NCBI GenBank assembly: GCA_028822745.1
Contig: JAPKCZ010000199.1
Location: 1 to 5,052 of the forward strand
Source: Kiritimatiellia bacterium
Lineage (GTDB): Bacteria > Verrucomicrobiota > Kiritimatiellia > UBA8416 > JAIOPI01
DNA length: 5,052 nt
Direction: 5' to 3'
Of this stretch, positions 1 to 5,052 are shown piece by piece. Both the position numbers and the translations under genes were made by a program. The first letter of the stretch is position 1. Each line of letters opens with the position of its first letter. Below the pieces are notes generated by a model that was not told the origin of the DNA, made no database searches, and saw only the letters and a program-made list of their open reading frames with translations.

Positions 1-791
1 GTTTCGCGAATGACTTTATCAAGCGAGGCTCGGTAGCCAAGCAACAGCGCGTGCATTAGGCCGACTTCACGCGGGAAATTTGAAACGCCCGCCGCCAGGA
101 GCGAAGCGGATTTGGAGCGCATCCGAAAGCACCAGTCCCGCCAAGGTGACCCAAGCTTTTCACCCAGAACAACGGTACCGCCTGACCCCGTCGCAATGCG
201 AAACCGAGTGCCGTGACGCTTTTTGTAAGTACGCGCACGTAACTTCGCGTCAAGAATGGACACACGCTGTCCATAGATAGGCGGTCTCCCATCGACACGA
301 TTAAACCACAGCACATCAACGCGCTCGGCCGTCGCCGTCCATGCTTCGCCAACACAGCGAATGGAATCGACCGCAATGTCAAAGCGCCATTGCTCAACAG
401 CAGCATCAGCATCGCTGTAGCGTTGAGGATCGCTTGCCACAATGCCGATGATCTCGACCTTGCGCTCTAGATACCCCTCCATGTCGGGATCATGTTGGGC
501 CGTTGCCCAGAGCGACGCATGCAGACCCGTGAGGAGGCCCAGTGCCAAGGCGACCGATAATGACCCGGTCAGACGACAGACGACTGTGTTGGCCGCCCTG
601 ATGCAGCACGCCAAGCAGACACACCACAGTACGGCAGAGGACGCCAGAAGGAGAAAAGCGTGACGTTCTGTCACCGGCCAAAGAAGACCCGTCAGCGTAC
701 CAAGCAGCATAACGAGCACAATGCCCACAAGCGGACGCCGAAGCACACGAAGATCATCCACGGGCCTTAACGATTCAAGGTCATCACTCAC
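1..791 (-). CDS. comEC: ComEC/Rec2-family DNA internalization channel, N-terminal part (runs off the left edge)
   Basis: The frame is open without a stop from a GTG at 789-791 to position 1 (263 codons plus 2 nt); the C-terminal part lies outside the window. The family forms the inner-membrane channel that takes single-stranded DNA into the cytoplasm during transformation. Seen here: a charged N-terminus (residues 1-19), three hydrophobic segments near 20-38, 45-63 and 73-97, then a soluble beta-rich stretch at about 107-210. This is the layout of the N-terminal DUF4131/OB-like region of ComEC. The last residues (about 246-263, including ALLLGYRASLDKVIRE) resemble the conserved lead-in to the Competence domain. 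GTG is the only plausible start: the in-frame upstream stop is TAA at 840-842 and no other start codon lies between. It is transcribed in the same direction as the M16 gene, 213 bp downstream of it, and probably from its own promoter. Family call is confident; function in uptake is inferred, because many non-competent bacteria keep comEC. Confidence 0.88.
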   Translation of the reverse strand, partial: MSDDLESLRPVDDLRVLRRPLVGIVLVMLLGTLTGLLWPVTERHAFLLLASSAVLWCVCLACCIRAANTVVCRLTGSLSVALALGLLTGLHASLWATAQHDPDMEGYLERKVEIIGIVASDPQRYSDADAAVEQWRFDIAVDSIRCVGEAWTATAERVDVLWFNRVDGRPPIYGQRVSILDAKLRARTYKKRHGTRFRIATGSGGTVVLGEKLGSPWRDWCFRMRSKSASLLAAGVSNFPREVGLMHALLLGYRASLDKVIRE

Positions 792-793
792 AT

Positions 794-802
794 CCCCCCC
801 CC
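794..802 (-). promoter_or_regulatory. G9 tract serving as likely ribosome binding site of comEC
   Basis: Nine consecutive G residues (minus strand) end 2 nt before the GTG start. No AGGAGG-like element is present. Part of the tract, at a normal distance from GTG, could pair with the CCUCC anti-Shine-Dalgarno through four G-C pairs and one G-U wobble. Its role as the binding site is inference. Homopolymers of this length are prone to slippage and to sequencing error. A length change would alter the spacing but not the reading frame, because the tract lies before the start codon. Confidence 0.4.
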
Positions 803-825
803 GGACTACATGACTATCAGTTTGG

Positions 826-837
826 CAGGCTAGCCTG
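826..837. promoter_or_regulatory. Perfect 12 bp palindrome (possible operator)
   Basis: CAGGCTAGCCTG is a perfect inverted repeat without a spacer. It overlaps the predicted comEC transcription start and abuts the candidate -10 box, a position where a dimeric regulator could bind. It could also form a short hairpin at the 5' end of the transcript, or be chance. No regulator gene is nearby. Confidence 0.3.
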
Positions 838-838
838 A

Positions 839-868
839 ATTATTCACGAACCCATCGACAGTAGTCAC
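839..868 (-). promoter_or_regulatory. Candidate sigma70-type promoter for comEC
   Basis: On the minus strand a -35-like GTGACT (863-868, 4 of 6 matches to TTGACA) is followed after 18 nt by a -10-like AATAAT (839-844, 5 of 6 matches to TATAAT). The predicted transcription start falls near 832, which gives a leader of about 40 nt before the GTG at 791. It is the best pair I found by eye in the spacer. Such matches arise by chance, so this is a prediction only. Confidence 0.35.
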
Positions 869-892
869 AACACCATGAACACCAGAGTTTAA

Positions 893-967
893 ACCACGGA
901 TTACACGGATGGCACGGATTTTTGGAATTGTTCTGCTTCTATCCGTGGAATCAGTGGAATCCGTGGT
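893..967. repeat. 75 bp inverted repeat built from 9-nt units (consensus CCACGGATT)
   Basis: The arms at 893-919 and 941-967 pair at 23 of 27 positions around a 21-nt loop. Each arm is itself three in-phase 9-nt units. On the plus strand the left arm reads CCACGGATT, ACACGGATG and GCACGGATT (894-920). On the minus strand the right arm reads CCACGGATT, CCACTGATT and CCACGGATA (966-940). The element sits about 40 nt downstream of the M16 stop codon and about 100 nt upstream of comEC. On the minus strand the hairpin is followed by only three T residues, so it is a poor intrinsic terminator. On the plus strand it is followed by a T-rich stretch, but no plus-strand gene ends there. I recall similar intergenic repeats in various environmental bacterial genomes; their function is not known to me. 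Confidence 0.8.
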
Positions 968-1004
968 CTTCTTTGTTTCGCAAAAAGTAGATGAAAAGAT
1001 CAGG

Positions 1005-2312
1005 CTAGAGCCCTTTCAAGCAGGCTTCCAGCGCACGCTCGTCTTTTCGCGTCAGATCCTGCGAAATGACAGAAAGACTGGTACGGCTACGTCGCAAGGT
1101 CTTTTGCGCCAGGCGAAGCACATCGTCAGCCGTTACGGCCGACACTTTGGCGATCACTTCTTCAGGCGCGATGATGCGACCGCGTGTTGCGATATTTTCG
1201 CCGACCCACATCATCTGATGCAGCGTGCTTTCAAGGCCAAGTTGAAGCTGTCCGATGACATAGTCCTTCGCACGTTTCAGCTCGGCAGCACCCACAGGTC
1301 GTTCCTTCATTCGCGCCAGCTCTCGAACAATGAGATCGAGAGCCTTTTCGCGGCGGGAACGGTCCAAGCCCGCGCTGATAACAAGCGCGCCACTTTCTTT
1401 GAACAGTTGCACGCTCGAATGCACGGAATAGGCCAGACCATGCTTCTCGCGTACGATCTGGAACAGACGCGAACTCATGTTTTCACCAAGCACTGCACTC
1501 AACACACGCAGCACATGACGGTCCTCATTGTCGTATCCGAACAAGCGAATCCCCATAGCGAGTTGTGTCTGTTCAATATCACGAATAGCGAAACCACCGC
1601 GTGTCTGTCCGAGCGCAGGCACGGCCTTTTTCGCACGCAAGGCTGGTGTGGTGTTGGAAATTTTTGGCAGCATCTGCTCGACCAGATCCACACAGCGCTC
1701 GTGTTCTACTTGACCCGAAAAGGCCACCACCGTGTTGCGTGAGACGTAATTTTCACGCAGGAAGCGCCGCAGAACCGTGCGATTCATTTTAGCCAGTGTT
1801 TCTGGCGTGCCGATGATGGATCGCCCCAATGGATGATCTTTCCACAGTTGGCTGCTGAGCATTTCATGCAACACGTGGCGTGGCTGATCCTGATACATCA
1901 GAATCTCCTCGAGAATCACATGACGTTCCTTCTCAATTTCAGCCTTATCGAGAACGGAGTTCTGAAACATGTCGGTCAACACATCCAAGGCGGGCGCCAG
2001 TTGTTTGTGCCCAACGCGTGCGTAGTAGCATGTGTTCTCTTCGGAGGTGAAGGCGTTCAAATAACCACCACGTCCTTCGATCGCCATCGAAATGTCCCGT
2101 GCCGAGCGCCGCTTCGTGCCCTTGAACATCAGATGTTCGATAAAGTGGCTAATCCCGTTAATGGCATCCGGCTCGAAGCGCGAACCGACACCGACCCAGA
2201 GCCCCATGGCGACACTCTGTACATGCGGCAACCGCGACGTTGCTACGCGCACGCCGTTTGAAGCCTTGGTTACGTTAACGTCCATCATGTCACTGTGATT
2301 CATGCTTACCAT
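1005..2312 (-). CDS. M16B-family zinc metalloprotease (processing-peptidase-like)
   Basis: The 435-residue product is close to the usual 410-430 of bacterial M16B peptidases, relatives of the mitochondrial processing peptidase and Bacillus YmxG/MlpA. The inverted zinc motif HFIEH is at residues 56-60 (ligands H56 and H60, general base E59). The third ligand is E136, 76 residues after H60 as in the beta processing peptidase. The C-terminal, non-catalytic half carries the family's conserved Arg and Tyr (R282, Y295) in SRLFQIVREKHGLAYSV. No signal peptide is visible, so it is probably cytoplasmic and degrades or trims peptides; the substrate cannot be told from sequence. The ATG at 2312 is preferred because AGGA (2317-2320) lies 4 nt upstream; the in-frame ATG at residue 4 is an alternative. 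It starts 16 nt after hisA ends, so it is probably cotranscribed with the his genes, though its activity has no known link to histidine synthesis. Confidence 0.95.
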   Translation of the reverse strand: MVSMNHSDMMDVNVTKASNGVRVATSRLPHVQSVAMGLWVGVGSRFEPDAINGISHFIEHLMFKGTKRRSARDISMAIEGRGGYLNAFTSEENTCYYARVGHKQLAPALDVLTDMFQNSVLDKAEIEKERHVILEEILMYQDQPRHVLHEMLSSQLWKDHPLGRSIIGTPETLAKMNRTVLRRFLRENYVSRNTVVAFSGQVEHERCVDLVEQMLPKISNTTPALRAKKAVPALGQTRGGFAIRDIEQTQLAMGIRLFGYDNEDRHVLRVLSAVLGENMSSRLFQIVREKHGLAYSVHSSVQLFKESGALVISAGLDRSRREKALDLIVRELARMKERPVGAAELKRAKDYVIGQLQLGLESTLHQMMWVGENIATRGRIIAPEEVIAKVSAVTADDVLRLAQKTLRRSRTSLSVISQDLTRKDERALEACLKGL

Positions 2313-2328
2313 TCGTTCCTATTTCGTC

Positions 2329-3066
2329 TCACAGCGCTGCAGCAACGCCGGCGGCGCGCATCAATTCGGGCAATGTGACGTGATTTTCGTATAAAGCTTT
2401 GCCAACAATGGCACCTTCAAGATTGCTATGTCCCAGCGCCGCGAGTTGATCGATATCGGCGATGGCACTAACCCCACCGGAGGCAACAATGTTACACGAC
2501 ACCGCTTCGCAAAGTTCCGAGGTGGACTCAATACTGGCACCCGAAAGCATACCATCGCGCGACGTATCGGTATAAATGATCGTGCTGACACCCATGGTTT
2601 CCAGTTTTTTGGCGAGATCCACGGCGCGTGTATCGGTCGTTTCAACCCAACCCTTGACCTGAACCAGGCCATCGCGAGCATCAATGCCAACAACCACAGC
2701 ATCGCCAAAGCGCTTGAACCATTCCGCAACGGTATCCGGGTTGGTTAACGCGCGCGTTCCCACAATGGCGCGGCGTACACCCAAATCAAGCAGACATTCG
2801 ATATGCGAGGCGTCGCGCAGACCGCCGCCGACCTGAACAGGGATATCAACGGCGTTGACGATATTTCTTACCGCACTGGTATGCACAGGAGCGCCTTGAA
2901 AAGCGCCGTCTAAATCAACCACATGCAACCACGTCGCGCCTTCATCCACGAAGCGCCGAGCCATTTCAGCCGGATCGTCGGCATAGACTTTGACGTCCTC
3001 AGCAATACCTCGGCGCAGCCGCACGCATTTGCCATCTTTCAAATCAATTGCGGGAAAAATAATCAT
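2329..3066 (-). CDS. hisA: Phosphoribosylformimino-5-aminoimidazole carboxamide ribotide isomerase (ProFAR isomerase)
   Basis: HisA performs the Amadori rearrangement of ProFAR to PRFAR, the fourth histidine step, in the cytoplasm. The 245-residue product is the usual length for this single (beta/alpha)8 barrel. It opens with the hallmark MIIFPAIDLKDGKCVRL. The two catalytic aspartates are D8 and D129 (in VVVGIDARDG), and the catalytic threonine region is T166 in IIYTDTSRDG. Phosphate-binding loops are VGGGLR (79-84), ASGGVS (195-200) and the later GAIVGKALY (218-226). I chose the ATG at 3064-3066 over an in-frame TTG three codons upstream: AGGAG (3077-3081) is 10 nt from the ATG but only 1 nt from the TTG, and the ATG gives the family N-terminus. 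It follows hisB by 17 nt. hisH normally precedes and hisF normally follows hisA in many clusters, and neither is here. Confidence 0.97.
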   Translation of the reverse strand: MIIFPAIDLKDGKCVRLRRGIAEDVKVYADDPAEMARRFVDEGATWLHVVDLDGAFQGAPVHTSAVRNIVNAVDIPVQVGGGLRDASHIECLLDLGVRRAIVGTRALTNPDTVAEWFKRFGDAVVVGIDARDGLVQVKGWVETTDTRAVDLAKKLETMGVSTIIYTDTSRDGMLSGASIESTSELCEAVSCNIVASGGVSAIADIDQLAALGHSNLEGAIVGKALYENHVTLPELMRAAGVAAAL

Positions 3067-3076
3067 CGTGTCCAAA

Positions 3077-3081
3077 CTCCT
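3077..3081 (-). promoter_or_regulatory. Ribosome binding site that decides the hisA start
   Basis: AGGAG on the minus strand, located in the hisB-hisA gap. It is 10 nt before the ATG at 3064-3066 and only 1 nt before the competing TTG at 3073-3075, which makes the TTG start very unlikely. Confidence 0.7.
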
Positions 3082-3083
3082 GG

Positions 3084-3674
3084 TTAAATAGCGCCTTTGC
3101 TCGACGGAATACCCTTGTCGCGGGCGTCGCGTTCACTCGCCATACGCAATGCACGTGCAAGCGCTTTAAATACGGATTCATAAGCGTGATGCGCTTCAAC
3201 ACCTTTGAGCTGGTCGATGTGCAGATTCATGCGTGCTTGCACGGTCAACGACTGAAAGAAGTCATCAAAGAGGCCAAGCTCAAGCTCCATTAGCTTCTTT
3301 TTCCGACAGACCATACTCTTCACCAGATAAGGTCGACCGCCCAAATCAATGGCCACACGGCTCAACGCTTCATCCATGGTGATATAACTCGACCCGTAAC
3401 GCACAATACCTTTGCGGTCGCCGAGGGCCTTATTCAATGCGTCGCCCAGGGTTAGGCCAAGGTCTTCTACGGTGTGGTGATAATCGACCGCTAAATCACC
3501 GGTCGCTATAATCGTCATGTCGATGAGGGAATGCCGGGACAGGATTTCGAGCATGTGATCAAGAAAGGCAATGCCGGTCGAGATGGACGACTTGCCGGTC
3601 CCATCCAAATTCACTTTCACACTGATATCCGTTTCGCGCGTCGTGCGCTTGACGTTTGCCGTTCTTGGCTTCAT
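3084..3674 (-). CDS. hisB: Imidazoleglycerol-phosphate dehydratase
   Basis: HisB removes water from imidazoleglycerol phosphate to give imidazoleacetol phosphate. This is the monofunctional type: 196 residues, with no histidinol-phosphatase domain fused at the N-terminus. Seen motifs: FLDHML (37-42), the manganese-site signature DYHHTVED (64-71), and the second histidine pair in AHHAYESVFKALARALR (161-177, H162 and H163). The C-terminal SSKGAI corresponds to the usual PSTKGxx ending. The ATG at 3674 has GGAG (3683-3686) 8 nt upstream. The gene lies 21 nt after hisC and 17 nt before hisA. Its product is the substrate of HisC, encoded immediately upstream, so the two enzymes act consecutively. 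A lysine-rich patch CRKKK (123-127) stands in a variable region and is not a defect. Confidence 0.97.
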   Translation of the reverse strand: MKPRTANVKRTTRETDISVKVNLDGTGKSSISTGIAFLDHMLEILSRHSLIDMTIIATGDLAVDYHHTVEDLGLTLGDALNKALGDRKGIVRYGSSYITMDEALSRVAIDLGGRPYLVKSMVCRKKKLMELELGLFDDFFQSLTVQARMNLHIDQLKGVEAHHAYESVFKALARALRMASERDARDKGIPSSKGAI

Positions 3675-3695
3675 GCGGTTTTCTCCAGAGCGAGG

Positions 3696-4766
3696 TTAAC
3701 TCGATTGTATATCCTTAAGCGCACGCAACAGTGCGTCAATTTCGTCATCTGTTCCAACGGAAATCCGCAAATAGTCGCAGACCCGTTCATCGGTAAAGTG
3801 TCGAACCAATATATTCCGTTCACGCAGCGCCGCGAATAGTGCGTCTGCGCGTCTATGCGTCGGGCGCACAAACAGAAAATTGGTCTGCGATGGCACCACA
3901 TCAAAATCCAACGCTTGCAATGCCTCCTGCAAACGCGCGCGCGTGGCTTTCACGCGCGAGACGGTCGCCACGAGGTAATCCTGATCCGCCAAGGCGGCTG
4001 AGGCCATTGCCTGTGTCAACGCGTTCACATTGTAGGAGTCCTTGATTTTCATCAGCGCTGAAATCAGGGCGGGATGACCAAGGGCGTAGCCCAACCGAAT
4101 TCCGGCGAGCGCGTACGACTTGGACAAGGTACGCACGACCAATACATTCGGCAACTCTAAAGCCAGTGCGAGACAGTGATCATCGGCAAACTCAGCATAG
4201 GCCTCATCGACAATGACCACGCCCTCAAAGGCCTCGCAAAATGCGCGCACACGCGCGGAATCAATGCTTAACCCAGAGGGGGCATTGGGGTTCGCCAGCA
4301 TGAAAAGCCCACAGCCGTCCACAACAGGCTCGCGCCACTCGAATGCATCGCCAAGTGGCGTCACCACAACGGGCACATCGCGAATATCGCTCAGAATGGG
4401 ATAAAGTGAATAGGACGGATCAAAGAAACCGATTTTTTGATCATCCTCGACGAATGCACGTGTGCAAAGCGCGAGAATTTCATCGGACCCATTGCCGACG
4501 ATCACATTCTCGGCGTGACAGCCATAGAGACCCGCGAGTTGATCACAAAGAGGCGCGCTGACCGGGTCAGGATATTGACGCAACTTATCGAGGTCAAAAT
4601 CGTGACAGACGTCCGCCACACCCGGCGCCGGCGGGTACGGATTCTCGTTCGTGTTCAGCTTGATGATGTCGGCAGAGGCGGGCTGCTCACCCGGCACATA
4701 GCCGGACATGCGCTGCACCGAGGCCTTAATACGTCGTTCGGGAGGGCTGCTCACTTGCTCATGCAT
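3696..4766 (-). CDS. hisC: Histidinol-phosphate aminotransferase
   Basis: HisC is a PLP-dependent class I/II aminotransferase that converts imidazoleacetol phosphate plus glutamate to histidinol phosphate. With a start at 4766 it has 356 residues, typical for the family. Seen: LNTNENPYPP (37-46), GNGSDE (91-96, cofactor phosphate region), ANPNAPSG with the PLP-contacting Asn (N161), VIVDEAYAEF with D187 and Y190, the Schiff-base lysine K216 in RTLSKSYALAGIRLGYALG with R224, and the substrate-carboxylate arginine R334 in DYLRISVGT. The frame stays open upstream to an ATG at 4856, but that would extend deep into hisD. I prefer the ATG at 4764-4766, which overlaps the hisD end by 8 nt and suggests coupled translation. 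Its AAGG directly abuts the ATG, so the ribosome site is weak; an in-frame ATG at 4799 (AAGGG 10 nt before it) and a GTG at 4754 are alternatives. Function is certain, the start less so. Confidence 0.95.
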   Translation of the reverse strand: MHEQVSSPPERRIKASVQRMSGYVPGEQPASADIIKLNTNENPYPPAPGVADVCHDFDLDKLRQYPDPVSAPLCDQLAGLYGCHAENVIVGNGSDEILALCTRAFVEDDQKIGFFDPSYSLYPILSDIRDVPVVVTPLGDAFEWREPVVDGCGLFMLANPNAPSGLSIDSARVRAFCEAFEGVVIVDEAYAEFADDHCLALALELPNVLVVRTLSKSYALAGIRLGYALGHPALISALMKIKDSYNVNALTQAMASAALADQDYLVATVSRVKATRARLQEALQALDFDVVPSQTNFLFVRPTHRRADALFAALRERNILVRHFTDERVCDYLRISVGTDDEIDALLRALKDIQSS

Positions 4767-5052
4767 CCTTATCAAATCGAATGGCAGCCGAGCGCCCATG
4801 GGCGTGTAGCCCTTCCGTGGCAGCGAAGGCTTCAATGGTGGGCAACTGCAGGGCAAGGTCCTTGCGCGTCATATCGATCACCGAGCTACGACGTCGAAAA
4901 TCATCGACCGAAAGTCCAGAGAATCGCGCCGCCGCACCGCCGGTCGGCAACACATGGCTGGGACCCGCCGCGTAATCGCCGGCGGGTTCCGGTGACCTCG
5001 GCCCGAGGAAGATGGCCCCCGCAGCGCGAACCTTCGGAAGCCAGCGCCTCGG
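4759..5052 (-). CDS. hisD: Histidinol dehydrogenase, C-terminal part (5' end outside the window)
   Basis: HisD oxidises histidinol to histidine in two NAD-dependent steps, the last reactions of the pathway. Only the last 97 residues are present, against about 430 in the whole enzyme. The fragment contains the signature around GDYAAGPSHVLPTGG (residues 25-39 of the fragment). By alignment from memory with the E. coli enzyme, D26 corresponds to zinc ligand Asp360, H33 to His367, and H85 in GLHAHGRS to zinc ligand His419. The domain with the catalytic Glu-His pair lies beyond the right edge. The TGA stop at 4759-4761 lies inside the start region of hisC (ATGCATGA), an 8 nt overlap typical of translational coupling. 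Confidence 0.96.
   Translation of the reverse strand, partial: PRRWLPKVRAAGAIFLGPRSPEPAGDYAAGPSHVLPTGGAAARFSGLSVDDFRRRSSVIDMTRKDLALQLPTIEAFAATEGLHAHGRSAAIRFDKDA

Noticed and set aside
56..442. 128-codon minus-strand frame
   Set aside because: It lies within the ComEC frame in another register, and its translation has no recognisable features. The ComEC frame is longer and matches a family.
490..681. 63-codon minus-strand frame
   Set aside because: A shadow of the membrane-segment part of comEC; low complexity and no ribosome site seen.
887..894. GTTTAAAC 8 bp palindrome
   Set aside because: Short and AT-rich, and it overlaps the edge of the larger repeat; expected by chance.
893..967. Intrinsic terminator for the his-M16 transcript
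   Set aside because: The stem is long enough, but on the minus strand it is followed by TTTAAACTCTGG, without a proper T-run, so I list it as a repeat rather than a terminator.
970..990. Small hairpin around TTTGTTTCGCAAAAAG downstream of the M16 stop
   Set aside because: Only about 4-5 A-T-rich pairs; too weak to call a terminator or regulatory structure.
909..1742. 277-codon plus-strand open frame antisense to the M16 gene
   Set aside because: It begins inside the inverted repeat and otherwise mirrors the M16 coding sequence, which has a complete zinc site. The antisense translation shows no recognisable domain, and no binding site or promoter supports it.
1833..2261. 142-codon plus-strand frame
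   Set aside because: Fully antisense to the catalytic half of the M16 gene; no independent coding evidence.

Overview
All supported genes lie on the minus strand, so the window is read from its right end to its left. It holds a bacterial histidine-biosynthesis cluster (3' end of hisD, then hisC, hisB, hisA). An M16-family zinc protease gene follows closely, then a 213 bp spacer, then the 5' part of a ComEC/Rec2-type DNA-uptake channel gene that runs off the left edge.

Right to left: hisD (last 97 residues, 5052-4759) overlaps hisC by 8 nt. hisC, hisB, hisA and the M16 gene follow with gaps of only 21, 17 and 16 nt, as expected for one transcription unit. HisC, HisB, HisA and HisD supply four histidine-pathway steps: aminotransferase, dehydratase, ProFAR isomerase and the final two-step dehydrogenase. 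hisH and hisF, which usually flank hisA, are absent here; a protease gene occupies the place after hisA. The M16 protein keeps the full zinc site and is probably an active processing-type peptidase with no direct role in histidine synthesis.

The spacer at 792-1004 is the only sizeable non-coding stretch and the most interesting part. It carries a 75 bp imperfect inverted repeat whose two arms are each built from three 9-nt units (consensus CCACGGATT). Nearer comEC lie a plausible sigma70-type promoter, a perfect 12 bp palindrome over the predicted transcription start, and a run of nine G residues just before a GTG start codon. The comEC frame has no early ATG start and is easy to miss, but it is open for 263 codons and has the expected N-terminal membrane segments and ComEC-like sequence.

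Organism: a bacterium of roughly 50-55% GC by eye. The 9-nt-periodic inverted repeat and the hisDCBA-M16 order suggest to me an environmental lineage such as the PVC group (for example Lentisphaerota or Kiritimatiellota) or a deltaproteobacterium-like group. This is low-confidence recall, since nothing in the window fixes the taxon. I found no mobile element, RNA gene, CRISPR array or defence system; the coding part is ordinary housekeeping DNA.
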